DNA of 17,516 bases, from positions 1 through 17,516 of the forward strand of contig JAJQDF010000104.1 of NCBI GenBank assembly GCA_021202325.1. The letters run 5' to 3'. Every line of letters starts with the position of its first letter. Position 1 is the stretch's first letter. The position numbers and the translations under genes were made by a program. Below the pieces are notes generated by a model. The model was not told the origin of the DNA and ran no database searches. It saw only the letters and a program-made list of their open reading frames with translations. This stretch comes from Clostridiales bacterium (lineage in GTDB: Bacteria > Bacillota > Clostridia > Lachnospirales > Anaerotignaceae). Shown one piece after another: positions 7,462 to 14,995 of the stretch.

Positions 7462-8430
7462 TCAGTCCTCCGTAGGCAGATAGCGCCATTCAGCTCTGTA
7501 AAACGGTATGGAGTCCGGCTCTTCAATTCTGAGTACAGAAACAAGAGCCGCTATGGCGCATTCTATCTGACTTTCGTCCGGTTCGGCTGTTGTAAGCTTC
7601 TGCAAGCAAAGTCCCGGCGCACTGATTATTTTAACAAGGGACGAATCGCTTCTTCCTGCCCATCTTATTATTTCATAGCTTATGCCGGAAATAAATGGCA
7701 CAAGAAGAATACGGCTAACCAGTCTTATCCAAATGTTGTCTGTCCTGATAAATATGAATACTATCATGCTGACTGCCATAACTATAAGCATGAAGCTTGT
7801 TCCGCATCTTCTGTGGAGCCTTGTATGCTTCAATACATTTTCCGGCGTCAGTGCCTCTCCGGCCTCATAGCAGTTTATGGTTTTATGCTCGGCGCCATGG
7901 TACTGGTACACCCTCTGTATTTCCTTCATCCTGGAAATAGCGTATATATATATTAAAAATATGCAAATTCTGATAAGTCCCTCAACTACGCCAAGCAAAT
8001 ACGTTCCGACAGAATCCGCAAAGAAATTGCCTATCCATACCGGCAGCATGAAAAACAAAAGCAGTGCTATTACAACCGAAACCGCCACACTGGCATATAT
8101 CAAAACATCGTTGAGCTTATCGCCGAATTTATCCATCAGCTTCTTCTCAAACTTGCTCGGCTCGCCTTCTTCCTCTTCCTCACCGGCAATAACCGCACTG
8201 TTCATAAGTATTTTTGTGCCTATTACAAGAGAATCCAAAAATACCGACATTCCTCTGAAGATAGGCAGGCTGAAAAGCTTATACTTTCCAAGAACAGTTT
8301 CGTTTTCTCTTTTATCTACGGCTATATCGCCTTCGGGAGTGCGCACAGCTGTGGCATAAAGATTTGTGCCCTTCATCATAACGCCCTCTATAACAGCCTG
8401 ACCGCCGTAGTATTTTTTGTCCTTACCCAT
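7462..8430 (-). CDS. DUF1385 family membrane protein (YqhQ-like)
   Basis: A 322-aa protein of the DUF1385 family, function unknown. It opens with the family signature YYGGQAVIEGVMMKG (about residues 7-21). Membrane helices are visible at about 105-130 (YASVAVSVVIALLLFFMLPVWI) and about 140-165 (YLLGVVEGLIRICIFLIYIYAI). A conserved YHGAEHKTINCYEAGE segment (about 178-193) resembles a metal or catalytic site; two further helices lie at about 215-250. The start at 8430 follows AAGGAG by 8 bases. The gene lies between rpmE and prmC with 2 bases to prmC, an arrangement familiar in Clostridia. Transcription probably comes through the terminator-like hairpin at 8452-8478. Confidence 0.9.
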   Translation of the reverse strand: MGKDKKYYGGQAVIEGVMMKGTNLYATAVRTPEGDIAVDKRENETVLGKYKLFSLPIFRGMSVFLDSLVIGTKILMNSAVIAGEEEEEGEPSKFEKKLMDKFGDKLNDVLIYASVAVSVVIALLLFFMLPVWIGNFFADSVGTYLLGVVEGLIRICIFLIYIYAISRMKEIQRVYQYHGAEHKTINCYEAGEALTPENVLKHTRLHRRCGTSFMLIVMAVSMIVFIFIRTDNIWIRLVSRILLVPFISGISYEIIRWAGRSDSSLVKIISAPGLCLQKLTTAEPDESQIECAIAALVSVLRIEEPDSIPFYRAEWRYLPTED

Positions 8431-8451
8431 ATAAACGCTCCTTAGATAAGC

Positions 8452-8478
8452 AAAAAGGGACGGCATAAACGCCCTCCC
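8452..8478 (-). terminator. Hairpin with T-tract between rpmE and DUF1385
   Basis: Minus-strand GGGA-G-GGC, loop GTTTAT, GCC-G-TCCC (one internal mismatch) followed by TTTTT. It fits a partial intrinsic terminator that would make rpmE mRNA more abundant than the downstream genes, since no separate promoter is evident for DUF1385-prmC-prfA. Confidence 0.55.
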
Positions 8479-8492
8479 CCAAATCTTTAAGA

Positions 8493-8696
8493 TTACTTTC
8501 TGCCATATTTCTTGTTGAATTTTTCAACTCGTCCGCCGCTTTCAACCAAAAGCTTCTGGCTTCCTGTATAGAATGGATGACACTTTGAGCAAACCTCGAC
8601 TGTGATCTCATCTTTTGTTGAGCCTGTTACAAACTCATTGCCGCAGTGACATCTAACTGTTACCTGCTTGTATTCGGGATGGATACCTTTCTTCAT
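8493..8696 (-). CDS. rpmE: 50S ribosomal protein L31 (zinc-binding C+ form)
   Basis: A 67-aa ribosomal protein bridging the large and small subunits. Four cysteines at about residues 16, 18, 36 and 39 (CHC...CSKC) form the zinc site of the C+ type, unlike the cysteine-free RpmE2/YtiA paralogue made in zinc limitation. It begins MKKGIHPEY, as usual. The ATG at 8696 is used because GAGG lies 7 bases upstream; the in-frame GTG at 8705 is inside that binding site. It has its own promoter (8768-8796) and a folded leader. Confidence 0.97.
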   Translation of the reverse strand: MKKGIHPEYKQVTVRCHCGNEFVTGSTKDEITVEVCSKCHPFYTGSQKLLVESGGRVEKFNKKYGRK

Positions 8697-8718
8697 TTTT
8701 TTCACCTCGTCTTGTAAA

Positions 8719-8764
8719 TTTGTTGATCAATAGCACGTTCAAAAGTCTATTTATAGACAACAAA
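8719..8764 (-). promoter_or_regulatory. Folded 5' leader of rpmE, possible L31 autoregulatory RNA
   Basis: The roughly 60-base leader between the promoter and start holds TTTGTTG (plus 8758-8764 read on minus) pairing with CAACAAA (plus 8719-8725). It also holds a perfect GTCTAT-AA-ATAGAC hairpin at 8745-8758 that shares a base with the outer stem, so the two may be alternatives or stacked. L31 leader RNAs are described for several phyla; whether this matches the Firmicutes model cannot be decided by eye. Confidence 0.4.
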
Positions 8765-8767
8765 CAG

Positions 8768-8796
8768 ATTATAGCATATACAAAAGATTCTTGCAA
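8768..8796 (-). promoter_or_regulatory. rpmE promoter
   Basis: TTGCAA (plus 8791-8796), a 17-base spacer and a perfect TATAAT (plus 8768-8773). It lies directly after the rho stop codon (8801), so rpmE has an own promoter besides any read-through from rho. Confidence 0.8.
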
Positions 8797-8800
8797 GATG

Positions 8801-10117
8801 CTATTTCACAATATTTTTCTCCATTTGCAGAATTCTTGATGTAAAAGCCTTGTTGTCGGCTGTTTTTTTCATAAGCTCTATGACAAAGGGCGTTGTTTCC
8901 GAAGCGTTGGCGTTTCCCGCCATCCTTCTCATGGCATACATGGACTCCAGCTCCTCCTTGGATAAGAGAAGCTCCTCACGCCTTGTGCCGCTCTTGTTTA
9001 CATCTATCGCCGGGAAAATTCTTCTCTCCGACAGCTTCCTGTCAAGGACAAGCTCCATGTTGCCGGTGCCTTTGAATTCCTCAAATATAAGCTCATCCAT
9101 TTTACTGCCCGTTTCCACAAGGGCTGTGGCAAGAACCGTAAGGCTTCCGCCGTTTTCTATATTTCTCGCCGCCCCGAAAAACTTCTTGGGGAAATACAGC
9201 GCCGCAGGATCCAGACCTCCCGAAAGAGTTCTGCCGCTGGGCGGAATGATAAGGTTATAGGCTCTGGAAAGTCTTGTTATGCTGTCCAAAAGTATTACAA
9301 GGTCTTTGCCCTGCTCAACCATTCTCTTTGCCCTCTCCAGCACCATTTCCGCCACCAGCTTATGATGCTCCGGCTTTTCATCAAATGTGGAATATACAAT
9401 ATCAACGTTTTCCCCTTCTATGGAGCGCTGAATATCGGTAACCTCCTCAGGTCTTTCGTCAATAAGAAGCATAATGAGGCTTACCTCTTTATGGTTCTTA
9501 GTAATGGCATTTGCCATTTTGGTAAGCAGTATTGTTTTTCCAACCTTAGGCGGAGCGACAATCATGCCCCTCTGTCCCTTTCCTATGGGCGCCACAAGGT
9601 CTATTATTCTGCCGCTTATTTCGTCTCTGTCAGTTTCAAGCTTCAGCTTTTCGCAGGGATAGATTGGAGTAAGATTTTCAAAAACAGGTCTTCCCACAGC
9701 CTTTTGGGGATTGTCGCCGTTTACGCTCTTTACATAGAGAAGAGCGCCGTAGCGTTCTCCCTCTCTGGCGCCTCTGGTTATGCCCTTTACATTGTCGCCG
9801 GTGCGCAGGTTGAACCTTCTTATCTGCGACTGGGATATGTATATGTCGTTGTCGCCCTGCTCGAAATTCTCCGTACGGAGAAATCCGTAGCCGTCGGCCA
9901 TTATCTCAAGTATGCCCTCGCTTTCATCCCCCTCAGGGACGGGAGGCTCAGGAGCCTTTTCCGCCGTCTGAGCCTCAGCCACGTTTATTTCATGTATAGC
10001 TATTTTTATATTTTTAACAAGTTCATCTTTTTTAACTCCGGTAACCCGCTTAATGCCGAGTTTTTTAGCTTCCTCACGAAGTTCTGCCAGAGTTTTTCCT
10101 TCTAAATCAAGGTACAT
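8801..10117 (-). CDS. rho: Transcription termination factor Rho
   Basis: The hexameric RNA-dependent ATPase/helicase that terminates transcription. It is 438 aa, near the family norm. An N-terminal Rho helix-bundle domain ([25 protein letters not shown], about 9-35) is followed by a short acidic Pro/Glu-rich linker (about 50-67) and the cold-shock-like RNA-binding domain ([14 protein letters not shown], about 68-130). The ATPase core has Walker A APPKVGKT (about 188-195), Walker B-like DLVILLD, and the SGGLDPAAL region before the C-terminus. The start at 10117 has GGAGGGG 6-7 bases upstream. It lies 16 bases after the LysM gene, in the same operon. The stop codon is TAG. I see no intrinsic terminator behind it. 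Confidence 0.98.
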   Translation of the reverse strand: MYLDLEGKTLAELREEAKKLGIKRVTGVKKDELVKNIKIAIHEINVAEAQTAEKAPEPPVPEGDESEGILEIMADGYGFLRTENFEQGDNDIYISQSQIRRFNLRTGDNVKGITRGAREGERYGALLYVKSVNGDNPQKAVGRPVFENLTPIYPCEKLKLETDRDEISGRIIDLVAPIGKGQRGMIVAPPKVGKTILLTKMANAITKNHKEVSLIMLLIDERPEEVTDIQRSIEGENVDIVYSTFDEKPEHHKLVAEMVLERAKRMVEQGKDLVILLDSITRLSRAYNLIIPPSGRTLSGGLDPAALYFPKKFFGAARNIENGGSLTVLATALVETGSKMDELIFEEFKGTGNMELVLDRKLSERRIFPAIDVNKSGTRREELLLSKEELESMYAMRRMAGNANASETTPFVIELMKKTADNKAFTSRILQMEKNIVK

Positions 10118-10133
10118 TCAATACCCCTCCGAA

Positions 10134-11321
10134 TTATGCTGCAGGAATAGTAAGTGTCATGCCCACTCTAAGACTATCGTTTTCAGAAAGTCCGTTTGCG
10201 GTAAGTATTCTTGTATAGTAAGAACCGTTGCCGTACATCTTTGTAGCTATTCCCCAGTATGTGTCGCCTTCCTGTACTGTATATGTTGTTGAACCGCTGG
10301 TTGTTGAAGCTGTTGTAGTTGTGCTGTCGCCTGAGGTTCCTGTTGTGTCTGCGTCTTCATTCTCGGTTGTTGAACCGCCGTTGAGCTGGTTCTGGAGCTC
10401 CTCTACCTGCTCTGTAAGGCTGAGGTTCTCAAGCTTAAGCTCTTCATATTCCGCTTCCATTTCAACATATGTTTCGTTCTGCTGTGTAAGCTTTGTAACC
10501 TGTCCGGAAAGTGAAGCTAACCTATAGATAAAGAACGCCAGTACAACAATAAGCACAATTATAATAACTATTCTTAAAACGCTGTTTCCCGAATGTTTTT
10601 CCTCGTAATAGTCATCATCTTCACGGAAAAGCTCGTTCAAGTCGGCCTGCTTATCGATATTTGAAAGCTCAAGGTCCTTCTCTTCAATGGTTCTGCGTTT
10701 TCTTCTCGGTCTTTCGCTTCTTTCGCTGCGATCCTCCCTCTTGGGTGCCTTCTTTGCTTTCTTTTTGGGAGCTTCCTCTATCTCTTCTTCGAAGTCGTCA
10801 AATTCTTCCTCATCAACGGCTTCTACATTCACTCCGCCGAGCATCTGTGCTACCTTCTCTGCGGTAATGTCGTCGTCACTCTTATCCCCAGCATAGACCT
10901 CCTCGGCTTCTTCTGCCTCTTCCCTATGCTTATTTTTGGGAGATGAGCTGACAAGTCCCTTTGTGAAGCTTGTAAGGTCGTCAACATAGCTTTCCAGTTC
11001 TTCATCATCATCGATGGGATCCCTTGAAGCTGAGCTTGTTTCAGCCTCTTCATCCTCAGCGTATGCTTCCTCTTGGGCACGCTCGTTTACCGCTCTAAGA
11101 TTTTTCTCCCTTGCAGATTTAATCTTGATACTGTGAGTAAGCTCCTCGCTGACTTCCTTTTTCATAAGAGGATGGGTTCCGATAAGCATCTCGGCCACGT
11201 CCTCCGGAAAATCGTCATAGAGCTTCTTATAGTATTCACTTGAGCCAAAGGCAGTTTCCTCTTCTGGATTTAAACCTTCGCTCTCATTTTCAAAATCATT
11301 GTTGTTCATGTTTTCGTCCAT
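10134..11321 (-). CDS. Single-pass membrane protein with C-terminal LysM domain
   Basis: A 395-aa protein with peptidoglycan-binding topology. Residues 1-245 are highly acidic and low-complexity, with a Lys/Arg-rich patch at about 186-211, and probably cytoplasmic. One membrane helix spans about 248-267 (VLRIVIIIVLIVVLAFFIYR). A coiled coil follows at about 270-315, then a Ser/Thr-rich linker (about 316-345), then a LysM domain at about 346-394 (TYTVQEGDTYWGIATKMYG). The inside basic/acidic tail and outside LysM suggest a link between cytoplasm and cell wall. The ATG at 11321 follows GGAGGG by 10 bases. It is first in the operon with rho, behind the promoter at 11405-11433. The specific role is unknown. 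Confidence 0.88.
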   Translation of the reverse strand: MDENMNNNDFENESEGLNPEEETAFGSSEYYKKLYDDFPEDVAEMLIGTHPLMKKEVSEELTHSIKIKSAREKNLRAVNERAQEEAYAEDEEAETSSASRDPIDDDEELESYVDDLTSFTKGLVSSSPKNKHREEAEEAEEVYAGDKSDDDITAEKVAQMLGGVNVEAVDEEEFDDFEEEIEEAPKKKAKKAPKREDRSERSERPRRKRRTIEEKDLELSNIDKQADLNELFREDDDYYEEKHSGNSVLRIVIIIVLIVVLAFFIYRLASLSGQVTKLTQQNETYVEMEAEYEELKLENLSLTEQVEELQNQLNGGSTTENEDADTTGTSGDSTTTTASTTSGSTTYTVQEGDTYWGIATKMYGNGSYYTRILTANGLSENDSLRVGMTLTIPAA

Positions 11322-11404
11322 GATTTATTATCCCTCCGGTTATATATCTGTGTCAACATTTGTTCGTTTACATAATGAGCCACTATAATTAAACTTATTA
11401 TTTT

Positions 11405-11433
11405 ATTTTACAATTCCTAATCGATTGTGTCAA
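11405..11433 (-). promoter_or_regulatory. Promoter of the LysM-rho operon
   Basis: Perfect TTGACA (plus 11428-11433), a 17-base spacer and TAAAAT (plus 11405-11410), about 80 bases ahead of the LysM gene start. A second copy of the 12-base sequence AATGTTGACACA containing this -35 lies at plus 11349-11360, nearer the gene but without a usable -10. The rest of the 426-base gap (11322-11747) holds repeat copy 2 and the gltX terminator. Confidence 0.8.
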
Positions 11434-11473
11434 CATTAGTGCGGTTTTTTAAGATAAAAGTAATAAACTTATA

Positions 11474-11672
11474 TGGCTGCTTTATAAGTAACACCATATA
11501 TGAAAGCCCGATTGCTACGTGCTTTCAGCACTCCCGCAATCGTTCCGTATTCGTACTCCGCTCATTTTTCTATGAAAAATGGCTACGTGACTCATACGGT
11601 TAGGTTTTCTAATAGTTATACTCTCAACCATGCAAGCATGGCACGAGCATAACTATTGAAAACGCTTTCATA
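11474..11672 (+). repeat. Dispersed palindromic repeat, copy 2 (largest complete copy)
   Basis: A decayed lead hairpin (TGGCTGC..) is followed by closing inverted repeat TATGAAAGC (11499-11507) and GCTTTCATA (11664-11672). Inside are three separate palindromic arms. Arm 1 is CGATTGC/GCAATCG (11509-11515, 11536-11542) with an inner GTGC/GCAC. Arm 2 is CCGTAT/ATACGG (11545-11550, 11594-11599) with inner CATTTTTC-TAT-GAAAAATG (11563-11581). Arm 3 is GTTTTC-t-AATAGTTAT / ATAACTATT-GAAAAC (11604-11619, 11649-11663) with inner CCATGC/GCATGG. There is no coding content. The arms take up almost the whole element. Confidence 0.85.
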
Positions 11673-11674
11673 GT

Positions 11675-11713
11675 AAAACGGCGCTGTTTTTGCTGAATAC
11701 AGTGCCGTTTTTT
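11675..11713. terminator. Bidirectional intrinsic terminator after gltX
   Basis: AAAACGGC-g-CTG and CAG-t-GCCGTTTT pair around a short loop. Plus-strand reading ends in TTTTTT (11708-11713) and minus-strand reading ends in TTTT. It lies 34 bases past the gltX stop and 2 bases from the end of repeat copy 2; its useful direction is minus, for gltX. Confidence 0.75.
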
Positions 11714-11747
11714 CCCAATCACACTATTAACACTTGGTGCTGTTTAC

Positions 11748-13205
11748 TTAAGACAGCTTTTCTTCGAGCATCTCTATGCCCTTGGCTATTCTCTTTAATG
11801 TTTCCTCTTTGCCCAATATTACGGCAAGCTCCGTTGCTCCGCCAGGTGAAGAAGGCTTTCCCGAAAGGGCGGTTCTTACAGGCCAAAGTATCTGACCGTT
11901 CTTGAGTCCATTTTCCTTAGCAAGCTCCATAAGTTTCTCATAAAGGCTGTCGTTTGTCCAGTCCTCCTGGGCTTCCAGCACAGGCACAACGGCCTTAAGG
12001 CTGTCCAATGCTATTTCCTCTGTGGTTTTCATCTTTTTATGGATATAAAGCTCCGTTGAATACTCCGGAAGCTCGTCGATAAAGTCAACCATTGAAGGAA
12101 TATCGTTTAGAGTTTCAAGTCTTGTCTTAAGGAGATTTCCAACAAACTTAAGGTCTATGCCCTCTGTCTTAACCGCATCTTTAAGTCTGGGCTCAGCCAG
12201 CTCCCAATATTTATCAAAATCCATAGCCTTAAGATATTCGCCGTTCATCCATGTGAGCTTCTTAATATCAAATATTGACGGCGATTTGCTTATGCCTGAT
12301 ATATCGAATTTTTCTATAAGCTCGTCCATTGTGAATATTTCCTGATTGTCCGAAGGGCTCCAACCGAGGAGAGCGATATAGTTCACAATGGCATCAACAA
12401 GATAACCCTCGTTTATAAGGTCTTCAAAGGACTTGTCGCCATGGCGCTTAGACAGCTTATGCTGGGCATCCCTCATAACGGGAGGCAGATGGATATATTC
12501 CGGCGCCGTCCATCCAAAGGCATCATACAGCAGGTTATATTTAGGTGTAGATGAGAGGTATTCGCTGCCCCTTACTACATGGGTAATGTTCATTGTGTGG
12601 TCATCAACAACGTTGGCAAAATTATATGTGGGGTAGCCGTCGGACTTAATAAGTATCTGGTCGTCCAATTCGTTGTTGTCAACGGTTATTGTTCCGTATA
12701 CAACATCGTCGAAGGATGTTGTTCCTTCCCTTGGCATAAGCTGACGGATAACAAAGGGCTTGCCTGCAGCAAGGTTGGCCTCAATCTCTTCCTTAGAAAG
12801 TCCGAGGCAATGTCTGTCGTATCTTGCAAAGGCTTCGCCTTCCTCATTGCTTACCTTAAGGGAATCCAATCTTTCCTTTGTGCAGAAGCAATAGTATGCC
12901 TTTCCCTTCTCCACAAGCTCAAGGGCATATTTCATGTACATTCCCATTCTTTCGCTCTGTACATAGGGACCGTAGTCGCCGCCTACATCCGGGCCCTCGT
13001 CATGCTTGAGGCCTGTCATTCTGAGCGTGTTATATATAACATCAACCGAGCCCTCGACCTTACGTTCCTGGTCTGTGTCCTCTATACGAAGAATAAACTT
13101 GCCGCCCTGTGATTTGGCGATAAGATATTCATATAAAGCTGTTCTCAAATTTCCTATGTGCATATAGCCCGTGGGGCTGGGTGCAAATCTGGTTCTTACT
13201 TCCAT
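11748..13205 (-). CDS. gltX: Glutamyl-tRNA synthetase
   Basis: A class I aminoacyl-tRNA synthetase that charges tRNA-Glu. In organisms lacking GlnRS it also mischarges tRNA-Gln, and which applies here cannot be told from this window. It is 485 aa, the usual size. The HIGH motif is HIGN at residues 16-19 ([16 protein letters not shown]), the IEDTD motif is at about 41-45, and the KMSKS equivalent is KLSKR at about 250-254. CFC (106-108) with RYDRHC (133) suggests the zinc site present in many bacterial GluRS. I chose the ATG at 13205 over an upstream ATG at 13256 because GGAGGG lies 6 bases before it and the family begins [11 protein letters not shown]. It is transcribed alone, between a promoter at 13237-13265 and the terminator at 11675. 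Confidence 0.97.
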   Translation of the reverse strand: MEVRTRFAPSPTGYMHIGNLRTALYEYLIAKSQGGKFILRIEDTDQERKVEGSVDVIYNTLRMTGLKHDEGPDVGGDYGPYVQSERMGMYMKYALELVEKGKAYYCFCTKERLDSLKVSNEEGEAFARYDRHCLGLSKEEIEANLAAGKPFVIRQLMPREGTTSFDDVVYGTITVDNNELDDQILIKSDGYPTYNFANVVDDHTMNITHVVRGSEYLSSTPKYNLLYDAFGWTAPEYIHLPPVMRDAQHKLSKRHGDKSFEDLINEGYLVDAIVNYIALLGWSPSDNQEIFTMDELIEKFDISGISKSPSIFDIKKLTWMNGEYLKAMDFDKYWELAEPRLKDAVKTEGIDLKFVGNLLKTRLETLNDIPSMVDFIDELPEYSTELYIHKKMKTTEEIALDSLKAVVPVLEAQEDWTNDSLYEKLMELAKENGLKNGQILWPVRTALSGKPSSPGGATELAVILGKEETLKRIAKGIEMLEEKLS

Positions 13206-13236
13206 TGTGTTCCCTCCAAAAAATTTATCTTTAATT

Positions 13237-13265
13237 ATCTTAACTGCTAAAAGCAAAAAAGTAAA
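13237..13265 (-). promoter_or_regulatory. Likely gltX promoter
   Basis: TTTACT (plus 13260-13265), a 17-base spacer and TAAGAT (plus 13237-13242), 31 bases from the start codon. Both hexamers are imperfect. The 5' leader is too short for a T-box. Confidence 0.45.
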
Positions 13266-13312
13266 GAGACTTTTGCCAAATTGGGGCTTCTAAGCGTTTT
13301 TAGTTCAATCCG

Positions 13313-13354
13313 CAAAACTATAGCCGCAGAGAAAAATTCCAACTGCGGCTATAG
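13313..13354 (-). terminator. Intrinsic terminator after the 55-aa gene
   Basis: A perfect 12-bp stem, CTATAGCCGCAG paired with CTGCGGCTATAG (plus 13318-13329 and 13343-13354), followed on the minus strand by GTTTTGC. It lies 43 bases beyond the stop of the small gene and upstream of the gltX promoter. Confidence 0.75.
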
Positions 13355-13396
13355 TCTAAACAAAAATATTTTCAAATATCACCGCCCGGCAGGCTT

Positions 13397-13564
13397 TTAC
13401 TTCAGCGCCTGCTCGGCACAGTCAAGGCAATCCTCGGCCTTATTCAGCACCTCTTTGCCTTCGTGTATCATGCACCGTCCCTTGTCCTTATTCCTGGAAA
13501 GGTAGTACGCTCCGGCCGCCATGGCCGCTCCGCCGGCTATCATGCCGTTCATGAATCTGCCCAT
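13397..13564 (-). CDS. Small membrane protein, 55 aa, unrecognised
   Basis: The start at 13564 has GGGAG 8 bases upstream, and the frame ends at 13397 before a strong terminator, so this is a believable small gene. Residues about 5-22 form one Gly/Ala-rich hydrophobic helix (NGMIAGGAAMAAGAYYL), followed by a charged SRNKDKGR stretch and an amphipathic helix ending in DCLDCAEQALK. Three cysteines (residue 31 and the CLDC pair at about 46-49) could form a disulphide or bind metal. The layout resembles short YtxH-like proteins, but I cannot assign a family. Only 29 bases separate its start from the lead hairpin of repeat copy 3, so its promoter must lie in or beyond the repeat. Confidence 0.65.
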   Translation of the reverse strand: MGRFMNGMIAGGAAMAAGAYYLSRNKDKGRCMIHEGKEVLNKAEDCLDCAEQALK

Positions 13565-13593
13565 TTTATTCACTCCCAATCAATAAAATTAAA

Positions 13594-13671
13594 TGCCTGC
13601 TTAGCAGGCACCACTTGTATGAAAGCCCGATTGTTCCATGCTTTGCACAGCCGCTGTCCAAGACTTTCATA
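13594..13671 (+). repeat. Dispersed palindromic repeat, copy 3 (minimal form)
   Basis: The perfect lead hairpin TGCCTGC-TTA-GCAGGCA (13594-13610) is followed by TATGAAAG (13618-13625) ... CTTTCATA (13664-13671) enclosing only one short arm with TGC-TTT-GCA. It shares GAAAGCCCGATTG with copies 1 and 2. On the minus strand the lead hairpin is followed by TTTAATTTTATT, terminator-like. The right end is 2 bases from the DUF1015 terminator (13673-13707). Confidence 0.75.
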
Positions 13672-13672
13672 A

Positions 13673-13707
13673 CAAAAGTGATGTGCCCAAAATAAAGGCA
13701 CACCACT
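13673..13707 (-). terminator. Intrinsic terminator of the ser operon
   Basis: Minus-strand AGTG-g-TGTGCC, loop, GGCACA-t-CACT (plus 13677-13707) followed by TTTTGTT. It lies 34 bases past the stop of the DUF1015 gene. Confidence 0.7.
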
Positions 13708-13741
13708 ATTATTTGTTTCTTATTTGCTTTTTATTAATATT

Positions 13742-14980
13742 TTAATCCAACTCATGTATAAACAGGCCGCTTCTTAATTTCGGCTCAAACCATGTGGATT
13801 TGGGCGGCATTATTTTTCCTTCATCGGCAATTGTCATGAGCTGTTCTATGGAAGTTGGATACATGGCGAAAGCAACCTGCATTTCTCCGCTGTCTACACG
13901 CTTTTCCAGCTCTCCGAGGCCTCTTATTCCGCCGATAAAATCAATTCTTTTGTCGGTTCTTATGTCGCCTATGCCAAGGATGGGAATAAGAACATTATCC
14001 TGAAGTATGGAAACATCAAGTCCCTTTACGGCATCGTCTGCTCGTATTTCATCCTTTGCCGTAAGCATATACCATTTTTTATCGATATACATACCGAAGT
14101 CATACTGCTTTTGGGGCTTTGCCCTGCCGGAAGTTTCCGCTATATCAAATTTTTCCGAAAGTCTGTTTATAAATTCATCCTTTGTCATGCCGTTTAAGTC
14201 CCTGACAACTCTGTTATAGTCAAGAATCTTAAGCTGATCCGAAGGGAATATTACCGAAAGATAGTAGTTAAATTCCTCATCGCCGGTATAATTAGGATTT
14301 TCGGCTCTGCGTTTGAGACCTACCTTGGCGGCGGAAGCATTTCTGTGGTGTCCGTCGGCTATGTAAAGCGCCGGAACATTTTTGAAAAGCTCCACAAGCT
14401 TATTTATATCTTCATCGCTGTCAATTATCCATACTTTATGCTTGATTCCGTCTTCTGCAGTAAAATCATATACAGGCGCATTGTTTTTTATACCGTCGAT
14501 TATTTCGGAAATCTCCTCAACTGTGCGGTAGGCTAAGAATATGGGGCCGGTGTTGGCATTGCATATGTCAACGTGGCGTATTCTGTCCTGCTCCTTGTCC
14601 TCTCTGGTCAGCTCGTGCTTTTTAATGATACCGTTCATATACTCGTCAATGGAAGTACAGGCAACAAGTCCTGTTTGGCTTCTGCCGTCCATTGTCAGCT
14701 CGTATATGTAGAGCATTGGCTTTTCATCCTTAACAAGTATGCCCTTGTCCGCCATTGCATTAAGATTTTCCTTTGCCTTTTCATAGACCTCCGGTGAATA
14801 CAAATCCGTACCGACAGGCAGGTCTATTTCGGCTTTATCAACATGAAGGAAGGAATAGGGATTGTCCTTTGTCATTTCCCTTGCTTCCTCGCTGTTTACA
14901 ACGTCATAGGGAAGCGCCGCAACTTTCTCAGCCATTTCCGCAGTCGGCCTTACGGCCTTGAATTGTCTGATTACAGCCAT
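13742..14980 (-). CDS. DUF1015 family protein of the serine operon
   Basis: A 412-aa soluble protein of the DUF1015 family. It opens with the typical FKAVRPT and ALPYDVVNSEEAR (about 7-35) and has the YSFLHVDKAEIDLP segment (about 42-55) and KKHELTREDKEQDR (about 120-133). It also has LYIADGHHRNASA (about 205-217), whose DGHHR core resembles the ParB/sulfiredoxin-like fold. The ATG at 14980 follows AAAGGG by 9 bases and lies 15 bases after the serA stop. Co-transcription with serC and serA and the absence of serB suggest a role in serine or phosphoserine metabolism. That is inference: the free-serine kinases SbnI and SerK are ParB-like proteins, and an enzyme acting on phosphoserine would complete the operon. 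It could also be regulatory. Confidence 0.88.
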   Translation of the reverse strand: MAVIRQFKAVRPTAEMAEKVAALPYDVVNSEEAREMTKDNPYSFLHVDKAEIDLPVGTDLYSPEVYEKAKENLNAMADKGILVKDEKPMLYIYELTMDGRSQTGLVACTSIDEYMNGIIKKHELTREDKEQDRIRHVDICNANTGPIFLAYRTVEEISEIIDGIKNNAPVYDFTAEDGIKHKVWIIDSDEDINKLVELFKNVPALYIADGHHRNASAAKVGLKRRAENPNYTGDEEFNYYLSVIFPSDQLKILDYNRVVRDLNGMTKDEFINRLSEKFDIAETSGRAKPQKQYDFGMYIDKKWYMLTAKDEIRADDAVKGLDVSILQDNVLIPILGIGDIRTDKRIDFIGGIRGLGELEKRVDSGEMQVAFAMYPTSIEQLMTIADEGKIMPPKSTWFEPKLRSGLFIHELD

Positions 14981-14995
14981 TTTTTACGCCCTTTC

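Noticed and set aside
9362..10105. A 247-codon plus-strand open frame opposite rho
   Set aside because: It lies antisense to the conserved core of rho; the translated product is random-looking with no family motif.
11474..11672. The repeat copies as a CRISPR array or insertion sequence
   Set aside because: The copies are kilobases apart and not a spaced direct-repeat array; none contains a coding frame of transposase length.
13206..13317. A T-box riboswitch before gltX
   Set aside because: The predicted leader is about 25-30 bases, and no T-box sequence or specifier loop is visible.
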